The translations under genes were made by a program, and so were the position numbers. Below are positions 8,231 to 16,380 of a stretch of DNA of 64,000 nt, in pieces (position 1 is the stretch's first letter; every line of letters begins with the position of its first letter). The DNA lies in NCBI RefSeq assembly GCF_014196345.1, contig NZ_JACIDN010000011.1:1-64000 (forward strand). The letters run 5' to 3'. Origin of the DNA: Methylobacterium brachythecii. GTDB taxonomy: Bacteria > Pseudomonadota > Alphaproteobacteria > Rhizobiales > Beijerinckiaceae. Below the pieces are notes generated by a model, which saw only the letters and a list, made by a program, of their open reading frames with translations, did no database searches and was not told where the DNA came from.

Positions 8231-9415
8231 ATGATCCCGTTCGATCTCCTCTCGCCCGAGACCGGCAGTCCGCTCGAGGCCGACGGCGCGCATGTCCTGC
8301 GCGACACCGAGACCGGCCAGCGCTGGCCGGTGCTCGACGGTATTCCGTATCTGCGCATCAACCGCGGCGAACTGATCGCCGCGACGCTCGCACATCTCGA
8401 TGCGGGCGAGACCGATGCGGCGCTTGCCGGCCTCCTCGCCGACCAGGACGATTGGTGGAACGGGCCGCCCGCCGACCCGGAGGCTTTGCGTGCTCTCGTC
8501 GCGAACCGGGACACCGTGACCCTGCGCGATGCCGTGGACGGCCTCGGCTGGGGACGCGTCGGCGACTATTTCGTCAACCGCTGGAGCGATCCGACCTATC
8601 TCGCCGGGCTCACCCTGCTCGAGGCGCACTGGAACGAACCGGCCTGCGCCTTCGAACTCGCCTGCGGGATCGGCCACTACTTGCGCGAGATGCAGGGGCG
8701 CGGCGTGAAGGTCGCTGGCGCAGACGTCGTCTTCGCCAAGCTCTGGGTCGCGCGCCACTGGGTCGTCGAGAAAACCGCGCAGCTCGTCTGCTTCGACGCG
8801 TCCTCGCCGCATTGGCCGATCGCCGAGGCGCCGGTCGACCTGGTGCTGTGCAACGACGCCTTCTATTTCCTCGACGACAAAGCCGACATCCTGGCCAACC
8901 TGCGCAAGACGGCTGGCGAAGACGGCTGGCTGGCGGTGAGCCACATCCACAACAGCGACTGCCCCGGCTTCTCTGCCGGCAAGGCGGTGACCGCCGCCGA
9001 AATCGAAGAGCTGTTTCCCGATGCCCTCGTCTACGACGATGCCGAGCTGACCCGGGCGCTGGTCGAGGCCCGCGCGCCGACGCCGCGCGATCCGCACGAG
9101 ATCAAGACGTGCGAGGCCTTCTCGCTGGTGGCCGGTCCGGGTATGCGCCCTGCCCCACGCTCGGTGGTCGATGGGATCACGCTGCCGCTCGCTGGCACGG
9201 CCCTGCGATTGAATCCGCTCTACAAGGTCGATCTCAGCGGGGCCTACGCCATCCGCTGGCCCTCCGAGCGGTACGCGGCGGAATATGCCGATCGCGTGAC
9301 CTACCCTCTGCATTCAGACGGTCCGAAATCGCTTGACTGGGAGGGCGGTCCGCAGACGCCGGTTGCCGAACGCGTGCGCCGGCGCGAATACGTCGATCTC
9401 CCGGAGCGCTGGTGA
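8231..9415 (+). CDS. Trm112-like / class I SAM methyltransferase-like protein
   Basis: 394 residues. The N-terminus (about 1-45: LLSPETGSPLEADG to WPVLDGIPYLR) resembles the Trm112/YcaR zinc-ribbon-like domain without its cysteines. A class I SAM methyltransferase core follows, with motif I FELACGIGHYL (about 141-151) and a post-motif segment VDLVLCNDAFYFLDDK. The C-terminal 120 residues look like a separate beta-rich region. It starts 31 bases after the preceding gene, and its stop overlaps the GTG of the next. In the cluster it may methylate a sugar, cyclitol or amine; the substrate is unknown. Confidence 0.75.
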   Translation: MIPFDLLSPETGSPLEADGAHVLRDTETGQRWPVLDGIPYLRINRGELIAATLAHLDAGETDAALAGLLADQDDWWNGPPADPEALRALVANRDTVTLRDAVDGLGWGRVGDYFVNRWSDPTYLAGLTLLEAHWNEPACAFELACGIGHYLREMQGRGVKVAGADVVFAKLWVARHWVVEKTAQLVCFDASSPHWPIAEAPVDLVLCNDAFYFLDDKADILANLRKTAGEDGWLAVSHIHNSDCPGFSAGKAVTAAEIEELFPDALVYDDAELTRALVEARAPTPRDPHEIKTCEAFSLVAGPGMRPAPRSVVDGITLPLAGTALRLNPLYKVDLSGAYAIRWPSERYAAEYADRVTYPLHSDGPKSLDWEGGPQTPVAERVRRREYVDLPERW

Positions 9416-10431
9416 TGGGCGACGCGGTCGGCTGGGGCATCGTCGGCTACGGTTGGGTCGCGCGCGATTACATGGCGCCGGGCATCCGCGCCGCCGGCCA
9501 TCGCCTCGTCGCGGTCGCCGATCCCGGCGCGGCCTCGCGCGCAGCCGCGGAGTCGGAGGGCGCACGGGCACATGCCGATATTGCCGGGCTGATCGCCGAA
9601 CCCGAGGTCGAGGCGGTCTATGTCGCGACCCCGAACCATCTCCATCGCGCGGCCGTCGAGGCCCTGGCCGCCAGCGGCAAGGCGATCCTGTGCGAGAAGC
9701 CGATGGCCGCCTCGCTTCGCGATGCGGAGGTCATGGCGGCAGCCGTCGCGCGCTCCGGCGCCTTCTACGGCACTGCCTTCGACCAGCGCCATCACCCCGC
9801 GCACCGCGCCATGCGCGACGGCATTCGCGAGGGGCGCCTCGGCACGGTGACGGCGATCCGCATCGTGTATGCCTGCTGGCTCGACCGCGGCTGGGCGTCG
9901 TTCCAGGGACAGGACAACTGGCGCATTGACCCCAAGCAGGCAGGAGGCGGTGCGCTGATCGACCTCGCGCCACACGGACTCGACCTCTGCGACTTCCTCC
10001 TCGACGAGTCGGTCGCGGACATCGCCTCCCTCACCCAGGCCCGCGCCCAGGACTACGCCGTCGATGACGGCGCGCTCCTGATCGGCCGCACGGACTCGGG
10101 CGTCCTCGCCAATCTCCACGTCGCCTATAACTGCCCCGACGTTCTGCCCCGCCGCCGCCTGGAGGTGGTCGGCACGAAGGGCATGCTGACCGCCATCGAC
10201 ACGATGGGCCAGACGCCCGGCGGCCGGTTGATGTTCACCGACGGTACAAGCGGTGACTCCCAAAACATGGTCTTCGATGCGGAGGCCTCGCCCTTCCAGG
10301 AGCAGGTGCGCGCCTTCGGTTCGGCCCTGCGCCGTCCGGAGGAACGTGCGGCTTATTCCGCGGAGCGCGACCTGCACACGATGCGCCTGCTGGCGCGAGC
10401 CTACGGCAAGGCCCTGGCACCGGCAGCGTGA
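9412..10431 (+). CDS. Gfo/Idh/MocA-family oxidoreductase
   Basis: NAD(P)-dependent sugar or cyclitol dehydrogenase, 339 residues. The N-terminal Rossmann motif GWGIVGYGWVARDY (about 7-20), the EKPMA motif (about 95-99) with the catalytic Lys, and GGGALIDLAPHGLDLCDF (about 178-195), which supplies the active-site Asp/His, are all present. GTG at 9412 or ATG at 9415 can start it; both overlap the preceding stop. Relatives oxidise inositols, scyllo-inosose-type ketones or amino sugars, which fits an Ino1-containing cluster. A 165-base gap with a large palindrome separates it from the YcaO gene. Confidence 0.9.
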   Translation: MMGDAVGWGIVGYGWVARDYMAPGIRAAGHRLVAVADPGAASRAAAESEGARAHADIAGLIAEPEVEAVYVATPNHLHRAAVEALAASGKAILCEKPMAASLRDAEVMAAAVARSGAFYGTAFDQRHHPAHRAMRDGIREGRLGTVTAIRIVYACWLDRGWASFQGQDNWRIDPKQAGGGALIDLAPHGLDLCDFLLDESVADIASLTQARAQDYAVDDGALLIGRTDSGVLANLHVAYNCPDVLPRRRLEVVGTKGMLTAIDTMGQTPGGRLMFTDGTSGDSQNMVFDAEASPFQEQVRAFGSALRRPEERAAYSAERDLHTMRLLARAYGKALAPAA

Positions 10432-10470
10432 GACGACGAGGAAACGCAGCGATCCCACCAGACGACCTCG

Positions 10471-10571
10471 TCCTGAGGTGCTGCGGAGCAGCCTCGAAGG
10501 AGGGCTCCGGGGATCGCGTACCAAGCTGGAGCCCTCCTTCGAGGCCTCCGCTGCGCTTCGGCACCTCAGGA
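10471..10571. repeat. Intergenic palindromic repeat, family A copy 1
   Basis: Outer arms TCCTGAGGTGC (10471-10481) and GCACCTCAGGA (10561-10571) are perfect. Inner arms GCCTCGAAGGAGGGCTCC (10491-10508) and its complement (10528-10545) are also perfect over 18 bp. It can fold into one long stem or a cruciform. It sits inside the ino1/YcaO cluster, between the oxidoreductase and YcaO genes. A degenerate relative is at 50221-50334. Confidence 0.9.
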
Positions 10572-10596
10572 TGGGGGGTCGGGTTGGATCGAGCGG

Positions 10597-12216
10597 GTGA
10601 GTGAGCCTTTGACGACCGAGATCGACCAGGACGACCGCGCCCGCCACGCCAGCCTCAAGGCGCCGCGCCGCTACCGCTATGGTGCCACCCGTCGCATCGA
10701 GGGGCTGCCCGAGCGGCTGCCCGATGCCGTGAAGGCCTATCTCGACATCCTGCCCGAGGGGCGTGTCGTCGGTTTCAACCTGGCGCCGCTCGATCGCACC
10801 GGCATCCCGGTCTGGTTCGTTGCGCTGTTTCTCGATGACCCGTTCTTCGTCGGCGCGATGCCGTCCGGCATCGGCTACGGCGCCACCGACGACGAGGCAC
10901 TGATCGGTGCGGTTGCCGAGATTGCTGAGAACCTGATGCCTTCCCTCGCGGTGATGCCGCGCGAGAAGCAGGTCCAGCTTTCCTATGACGATCTCGTGCG
11001 GGTGTTCGGTGCGAGCAGCGTCGCCGATCCGCTGACGCTCTGCCTGCCGGCCGGATCGCATGTCGGCCGCGGCACGCCGCTCGACTGGACGACGGTGGTC
11101 CGTGCCCGCACCGGTGAGAGCGTCTGGATGCCGCTCGATATCGCCGCGACAGATTATTTCGAGCTGCGGCCGGGCTATACGCCCTTCACCAACCTGATCA
11201 CCAACGGCCTCGGCGCCGGTCCGGATACGGATTTCGCCCTCGGCCACGGCCTGCTCGAACTGCTCCAGCGCGATGGCAACGGCCTGCTGTTCCGGGCGCT
11301 CGACCAGGGCGTGATGCTCGACCTCGACGGGATCGGGCCCGATACGCGAGCGATGCTCGACCGGCTGAAGGGCCTCGGCATCCGAGCGCTCCCGAAATTC
11401 GCCACCGACCAGTTCGGCCTGACCAATCTCTACGTCGTCGGCTACGACGAGAACGGCGCCGATGCCCCCGCCCCCGTCGCCCTCTCCGCCTGTGGCGAGG
11501 CCTGCGATCCGGATCGCGAGCGCGCCCTGCGCAAGGCGCTGCTCGAATTCCAGGCCGCGCGTGTCCGAAAGACCTTCGGCCACGGCCCACTGGACCTGGC
11601 CGACACCGTGGCGCCCACGGGCTACGTCGAAGCCTTCATCCAGAAGGCGCTGCCGAGCCTCGACCTCGAAGAGAGCCGCGCGCTCCAGGCGATGCTGGCC
11701 TGGATCGAGCTGTCCGGCGAGGAGCTGAAGCAGGTCTTTTCGGGGACCGTCTATTCCGAGCGCTCGACCAAGCGCTTTTCGGAGCTGCCGACGACGCCGG
11801 CCGCCGACGGCCATGCGCGCGGTCAAATCGCCCGCGAGCGGCTGGAAGAGGCCGGCTTCGACATCCTCTACGTCGACTGCGCCCCGCCCGACAGCGAGAT
11901 CGGCATCGTCAAGGCGATCGTGCCGGGCCTCGAAGTCGAGACCATGAGCTACTACCGCATCGGCGAGCGCAACACGCGAAAGCTGATCGAGCGTGATCAC
12001 CCGCTGATCAAGTTCGGCAAGGAGAGCAACACGCTGCTGCCGGTCCGCCTGACGCCGGAGGCCATCGAGCGCTTCGGCGGCCAGCCACTCTTCGATACGG
12101 CCCTGGCCGAAGAGATCGTCGGCTCGCATTATCCGCTCTATCGTGAGCCGGAATCCCACCACGCTCCCTTCCGCTTCGAGCGTCAGGGACGAAGGGCCGA
12201 GAGGAGGCGCGCGTGA
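10597..12216 (+). CDS. YcaO-domain protein
   Basis: 539 residues with the YcaO fold signature: SGIGYGATDDEALIGAVAEI (about 90-109) followed by E111, and NGLGAGPDTDFALGHGLLEL (about 203-222) leading into LQRDG. A third helix, EFQAAR (about 317-322), aligns with the usual ExxQ region. YcaO enzymes use ATP to activate an amide, forming azoline, thioamide or amidine. Here the second ExxE site reads E221-LL-Q224, and no C-terminal PxPxP tail is seen. No TfuA, E1/ocin-ThiF partner, dehydrogenase or precursor peptide is nearby, so a non-ribosomal substrate is likely. The GTG start at 10597 is 165 bases after the oxidoreductase. The last 4 bases overlap the next gene. Confidence 0.88.
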   Translation: MSEPLTTEIDQDDRARHASLKAPRRYRYGATRRIEGLPERLPDAVKAYLDILPEGRVVGFNLAPLDRTGIPVWFVALFLDDPFFVGAMPSGIGYGATDDEALIGAVAEIAENLMPSLAVMPREKQVQLSYDDLVRVFGASSVADPLTLCLPAGSHVGRGTPLDWTTVVRARTGESVWMPLDIAATDYFELRPGYTPFTNLITNGLGAGPDTDFALGHGLLELLQRDGNGLLFRALDQGVMLDLDGIGPDTRAMLDRLKGLGIRALPKFATDQFGLTNLYVVGYDENGADAPAPVALSACGEACDPDRERALRKALLEFQAARVRKTFGHGPLDLADTVAPTGYVEAFIQKALPSLDLEESRALQAMLAWIELSGEELKQVFSGTVYSERSTKRFSELPTTPAADGHARGQIARERLEEAGFDILYVDCAPPDSEIGIVKAIVPGLEVETMSYYRIGERNTRKLIERDHPLIKFGKESNTLLPVRLTPEAIERFGGQPLFDTALAEEIVGSHYPLYREPESHHAPFRFERQGRRAERRRA

Positions 12217-13115
12217 CGCTCCGCTTCGCCTACAACACCAATGGCACCGCCCATCACAGGCTCGAAGACGCGATCCGGCTGATCAAGGATGCCGGCTATG
12301 ACGGCGTCGCGCTCACCCTCGACATCCACCACCTCGACCCCTTCGCCGAGAACTGGCTGGTGGAGGCCGACCACGTCTCGACGCTTCTGCAGCGACTCGA
12401 ATTGGGCTCGGTGATCGAGACCGGCGCCCGCTTCCTGCTCGACCCGACCGCCAAGCACGAGCCGACCCTGGTGACGGCCGATGCCTCGGGACGCGCGCGG
12501 CGCGTCGGTTTTCTCAAGCGCGCCATCGACATCGCGCATGTGTTGAACGCGGAGGCCATGTCCTTCTGGGCCGGCGTGCCGCGGGACGGCGTCGACCGCG
12601 AGGCCGCGCATGGCTGGCTGATCGAGGGGCTCACCGAGGTCGCGGCCTATGCCGAGGAGAAGGGCGTCGTCGCAGCCCTCGAACCCGAGCCTGGCATGCT
12701 GGTCGAGACGCTCGACGATTATGCCGCGCTGACCATTCCGAACCTGCGCCTGGCACTCGATACCGGCCATTGCCTCGTCACCGAGGAGCGTGATCCGGCC
12801 GTCGCCGTGAAGGAATTCGCCGAGCGCCTCGGCACCGTGGCGATCGAGGACATGAAAAGGCGCGAGCATATCCACCTGCCCTTCGGTGAGGGCGACATGG
12901 ACGTGCCTTCCGTGCTCGACGCGCTGGAGAAGATCGACTTCCAAAAGCTCGTCTGCGTCGAACTCTCCCGCGAGAGCCACCGCGCCGACCTCATGGTGCC
13001 GCGCTCGCTCGACTACCTGCGGACCTGCCGTCGGCCGGGGCCGGGCCTGCCGCCTCCCGACGAGCGGCTTCACGAGACGCCGGCGCCGCAAGTGACGATC
13101 GGAGTTGCAACCTGA
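12213..13115 (+). CDS. Xylose-isomerase-like TIM-barrel (sugar phosphate isomerase/epimerase family)
   Basis: 300 residues of the AP-endonuclease family 2 fold. Acidic and His metal-ligand segments are visible (LEPEPGMLVE, LALDTGHC, EDMKRREHIHLPFGEGDMD, VCVELSRESH). GTG start overlapping the YcaO stop (GTGA), and a one-base overlap with the following glycosyltransferase. Paired with a Gfo/Idh/MocA enzyme it recalls IolE/IolG-type inositol chemistry (dehydration, epimerisation or isomerisation of a ketocyclitol). It also resembles EboE-type proteins, but the other ebo genes are absent. The exact reaction is unknown. Confidence 0.85.
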   Translation: MTLRFAYNTNGTAHHRLEDAIRLIKDAGYDGVALTLDIHHLDPFAENWLVEADHVSTLLQRLELGSVIETGARFLLDPTAKHEPTLVTADASGRARRVGFLKRAIDIAHVLNAEAMSFWAGVPRDGVDREAAHGWLIEGLTEVAAYAEEKGVVAALEPEPGMLVETLDDYAALTIPNLRLALDTGHCLVTEERDPAVAVKEFAERLGTVAIEDMKRREHIHLPFGEGDMDVPSVLDALEKIDFQKLVCVELSRESHRADLMVPRSLDYLRTCRRPGPGLPPPDERLHETPAPQVTIGVAT

Positions 13116-14341
13116 TGCGGATCTGCTTCGTCAGCCGCCGCTATTTCCCGGCCATCTCCGGCATGAGCGTCTACGCGCAGAATCTGTTGCGCGAGCTCGT
13201 CGGTGTGGGTCACGACGTCACGATGATCTCGCAGTATCGCGGCGACGAATTCGGCACCCGCGTGTATGGCGGCGGGCCGCCGCCGCCGGTGCCGGGCGTC
13301 CATGTCATTGGTCTCGAACAGATCGGTGAGCAGACGGCCGGTGATTTCGAGCGCGACATCGAGACGATGGTCGAGACGATCTGCGCCGAGCACGCGAAGA
13401 AGCCCTTCGACATCCTGCACGCGCAATACGGCTATCCCACTGGCTGGGCTGTCCTCCTCGCGTCAAAAAAACTTGGCGTGCCGAACGTCGTCTCGATCCA
13501 GGGCGGCGACGGCCACTGGGTCGGCTCCTGCTGCGAGACGCATCGGCTGGCCATGTGCGAGGTGCTGGCCCATGCTAACGCCCTGCTGATCGGCGGCCCG
13601 TCCTTCGTGAAGGAGGTCTGCGACCGGCTCGGCTCCGACCCGTCGCGCTTCACCATCGTGCCCGGCGCCGTCGACACGGCGCGCTTCACGCCCGGAAAGC
13701 CGGTGGAGGGCGAAGATCCGGTGCGGCTGTTCTACCACGGCCGCGTCGACCGCCGGAAAGGCGTGCTCGACTTCCTCGACGCGCTGGAACGCGTCTGGGA
13801 GGCCGGCCTGCCCTTCGAGGCGACGATCTCCGGCATCGGCCCGGACGTGGAGGCCGCCCGCGAGAAGGCCGACGCGATCGGCTTCACCTCGGCCCACGTC
13901 GCCTTCACCGGCTATGCCGATTACGACACCGTGCCGGACCTTTACCGGCAGGCCGACGTCTTCGTGTCTCCAACCTATGCGGAGGGATTCTCCAACACGA
14001 TCCTGGAGGCGATGGCCGCGGGCCTCGCGGTGGTCTCGACCCATTCGGTCGGCGTCTCCGACTGCCTGCGCGATGGCGAGAACGGCCTGCTGGTGCAGCC
14101 CGGCGACGTGCGGGCTCTCGCCAAGGCGCTCGGTCGCGTGATCGAGGATGCGGATCTGCGGATGGAGCTTGCCCAGGCCGGGCTCGAGGAATGCCGCCGG
14201 GTCTATTCCTGGACGGCGGTCGGCCGGCAGATCATGGACGTCTACGACAAGGTGATCGGCGAGCGCCCGCACACGGATTTCGTCGAGGCGCTGCCCTACG
14301 ATCCCGAGTGCCGCTTCCGCGCTGAGCCGCACCTGCTCTGA
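13115..14341 (+). CDS. GT4-family glycosyltransferase
   Basis: 408 residues, GT-B fold: an N-terminal acceptor domain (SRRYFPAISGMSVYAQNLL) and a C-terminal nucleotide-sugar domain with HGRVDRRKG (about 208-216) and the EX7E motif (E290 and E298 in YAEGFSNTILEAM). The class includes MshA, which joins GlcNAc to inositol phosphate at the start of mycothiol synthesis. Linked to ino1 and a PIG-L deacetylase, a similar inositol-glycoside step is the leading hypothesis. The TGATG overlap at both ends shows tight coupling. A lipid-linked acceptor cannot be excluded. Confidence 0.9.
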   Translation: MRICFVSRRYFPAISGMSVYAQNLLRELVGVGHDVTMISQYRGDEFGTRVYGGGPPPPVPGVHVIGLEQIGEQTAGDFERDIETMVETICAEHAKKPFDILHAQYGYPTGWAVLLASKKLGVPNVVSIQGGDGHWVGSCCETHRLAMCEVLAHANALLIGGPSFVKEVCDRLGSDPSRFTIVPGAVDTARFTPGKPVEGEDPVRLFYHGRVDRRKGVLDFLDALERVWEAGLPFEATISGIGPDVEAAREKADAIGFTSAHVAFTGYADYDTVPDLYRQADVFVSPTYAEGFSNTILEAMAAGLAVVSTHSVGVSDCLRDGENGLLVQPGDVRALAKALGRVIEDADLRMELAQAGLEECRRVYSWTAVGRQIMDVYDKVIGERPHTDFVEALPYDPECRFRAEPHLL

Positions 14342-15102
14342 TGCCGACTGCGCTCGCCGTCTCGCCGCATCTCGACGACGCCGTCTTCTCGGCTGGCGGC
14401 ACGCTCGCGCATCTTGCGGGGGCGGGCTGGGGAGTGACGATGGCGACGGTGTTCAGTGCCTCCGTCCGACAGCCGAAGGGCTTTGCGCTGGCCTGCCAGC
14501 TCGACAAGGGCCTGCCGGCAGATGCCGATTACATGGCGCTGCGGCGTGACGAGGACCGGGCCGCGGCCAGCCATCTCGGCATCGACGAGCCGGTCCACCT
14601 GCCCTTCCGGGAAGCGCCGCATCGCGGCTACGGCTCAGCGCCGGAGCTCTTCGCCGGGCTTCGCCCCGACGACCGCATCGAGCTCAACCTCGCGGACGCT
14701 TTCGAGACTCTGTTCCGGGAGCTGCGCCCCGACCTCATCCTGGCGCCGCAGGCCGTGGGCGGCCATGTCGACCACGTCCAGGTGGTGCGGGCGATCCGCG
14801 CGGCGCGGCCCTCGGCGGCGGTGCTGTGGTGGCGCGACTATCCCTACACGGTCCGCCATGCCGAGCCGCAGGAGCCCCTGCGCCAGACCTTCGCGCATTG
14901 TCCCGGCTACGAGATCCGCTTCGATTCCACCTGCGAAGACCGCAAGGCGGCCGCCTGCGCCGCCTACACCACGCAGATCGGCTTTCAGTTCGGCGGGGCC
15001 GCGCAACTCGAGGAGCGGCTGCGCGACGAAGGCGCCGTCGAGCGCTTCCGTCTCGAAGGACGCCTCGATGTCGACCTGCCGCCCGATGCGCGTCGGCCCT
15101 GA
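14341..15102 (+). CDS. PIG-L/LmbE family deacetylase
   Basis: 253 residues. It has the zinc-binding PHLDD near residues 9-13 and HVDH near 142-145, the two motifs of the GlcNAc-PI / MshB deacetylase family. Expected reaction: hydrolysis of an N-acetyl group on a sugar to expose a free amine, the step after glycosylation in mycothiol and bacillithiol pathways. It overlaps the glycosyltransferase stop by one base, which supports a shared pathway. A free amine would be a natural substrate for later acylation or for YcaO-dependent amide chemistry. Confidence 0.9.
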   Translation: MPTALAVSPHLDDAVFSAGGTLAHLAGAGWGVTMATVFSASVRQPKGFALACQLDKGLPADADYMALRRDEDRAAASHLGIDEPVHLPFREAPHRGYGSAPELFAGLRPDDRIELNLADAFETLFRELRPDLILAPQAVGGHVDHVQVVRAIRAARPSAAVLWWRDYPYTVRHAEPQEPLRQTFAHCPGYEIRFDSTCEDRKAAACAAYTTQIGFQFGGAAQLEERLRDEGAVERFRLEGRLDVDLPPDARRP

Positions 15103-15306
15103 GCCGGGCGCGACCATCGGTCCTCCCGGTCTCCGAAGCCGGATCGAGGCGATCCGGCCGTCATTCGCATCGGCCCCCGGTTGTAGGGCCGGCCGTCCCT
15201 GGCCTTTGGCCGGTGATCAGCCTACATGCGCTGGGCGGGCCATAGCTCGGGACGACCCGCGTTCCAACTCAAAGGCGAGCGACCAGCGAGGCGGACGCCG
15301 TTCCAG

Positions 15307-16353
15307 ATGAACTTCGTCGAAAAGCGAAAGGAACGCGTCGGGAGCGAGGCCGTCGGGGCGTTGCGCGCCGAGGCTGCCGGCCCGGCCGAACCCAAGCGGG
15401 GCTGGGTCAAGCGTCACTATGCCTGGATCGGCACGTGCGCGAGCCTCCTGCTGCTCGCCGCCTCCGCTGTGGTGCTCTGGAAGCTGTCGGAGGAGATCAC
15501 CTGGGCCAAGCTCAGTGCGGCCCTCACCGGTGTCGGCGGTATGCAGCTCGCGGTGGCCTTCGGCTTCGTCGCGATCAGCTACTTCTTTCTGACCTTCTAC
15601 GATGCGCTGGCACTGAAGCAGCTCAAGCTGAAGGTGCCCTACCGGATTACCGCGCTCGCCTCGTTCACGAGCTACGCGGTGAGTTTCACCCTCGGCTTCC
15701 CGCTCTTCACGGCCGGGACGATCCGCTACTGGGTCTATTCGAGCCGGGGGCTCTCCACCGCGAAGATCGCGGCGCTGACCGTCATCGCTGGCTTCACCTT
15801 CTGGCTCGGCATGGGCGTGGTGCTCGGCCTGAGCCTGGTCGTCGAGGCCGGCCAGCTCGCCGGTCTCGCCTTCACCAGCATCCGCGTGAACCAGGGCGTC
15901 GGCGTCGCGGCCCTGTTCTCCGTGGTCGGATACCTGATCTGGGTCTCGATCAAGCGGCGCTACATCACCGTGAAGCATTGGCGGCTCGAACTGCCCGGCG
16001 CCACGGTGTCTTTCAGCCAGATGCTGGTCGGCATCGGCGATGTCTGCGCCGCTGCCGCCGTGCTCTACGTGCTGATGCCGCCCGAGCTGACGCTCGGTTT
16101 TTCGACTTTCGTGGCGATCTACGTCCTCGCCGCCATGCTCGGTATCGCCTCCAACGTGCCGGGAGGCGCGGGCGTCTTCGAGGCGACGATCATGCTGGCC
16201 ATGTCGAGCCTGCCGCGGGGAGAGGTGCTGGGCTCGCTGCTGCTGTTCCGGGTCTGCTACTACCTCGTGCCGTTCTTGGTGGCGCTGGCCATGCTCGGCA
16301 TCTACGAGGCGGGCAAGCGCCTGCGCCGTCGCCGCGCCGCCAACGATCCATGA
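15307..16353 (+). CDS. Lysylphosphatidylglycerol synthase-type flippase (UPF0104) membrane protein
   Basis: 348 residues with about 8 hydrophobic helices, similar to the transmembrane half of MprF/LPG synthases (GRFPLFTAGTIRYW-like region at TLGFPLFTAGTIRYW, and SNVPGGAGVFE). The C-terminal aminoacyltransferase domain of MprF is missing, so this is a flippase-like stand-alone protein. The N-terminus to about residue 35 is charged and soluble. The ATG at 15307 is used; an in-frame ATG at 15226 would add 27 weak residues. A 204-base gap separates it from the ino1/YcaO operon, so its link to that pathway is only positional. Confidence 0.85.
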   Translation: MNFVEKRKERVGSEAVGALRAEAAGPAEPKRGWVKRHYAWIGTCASLLLLAASAVVLWKLSEEITWAKLSAALTGVGGMQLAVAFGFVAISYFFLTFYDALALKQLKLKVPYRITALASFTSYAVSFTLGFPLFTAGTIRYWVYSSRGLSTAKIAALTVIAGFTFWLGMGVVLGLSLVVEAGQLAGLAFTSIRVNQGVGVAALFSVVGYLIWVSIKRRYITVKHWRLELPGATVSFSQMLVGIGDVCAAAAVLYVLMPPELTLGFSTFVAIYVLAAMLGIASNVPGGAGVFEATIMLAMSSLPRGEVLGSLLLFRVCYYLVPFLVALAMLGIYEAGKRLRRRRAANDP

Positions 16354-16380
16354 TGATCCCCGAGCGCGCCTGAGCTGACG

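Noticed and set aside
9301..12162. Long minus-strand frame of more than 950 codons opposite the YcaO region
   Set aside because: High-GC antisense shadow: translation is Arg/Gly/Asp-rich with no domain, and the plus-strand genes have clear family motifs.
6089..15102. An ebo-type cluster
   Set aside because: Only the TIM-barrel protein resembles EboE; the UbiA, TatD, dehydroquinate synthase-like and alkaline phosphatase-like partners are missing.
6089..15102. A standard RiPP cluster
   Set aside because: No precursor peptide, TfuA, E1-like partner, leader peptidase or export gene is visible.
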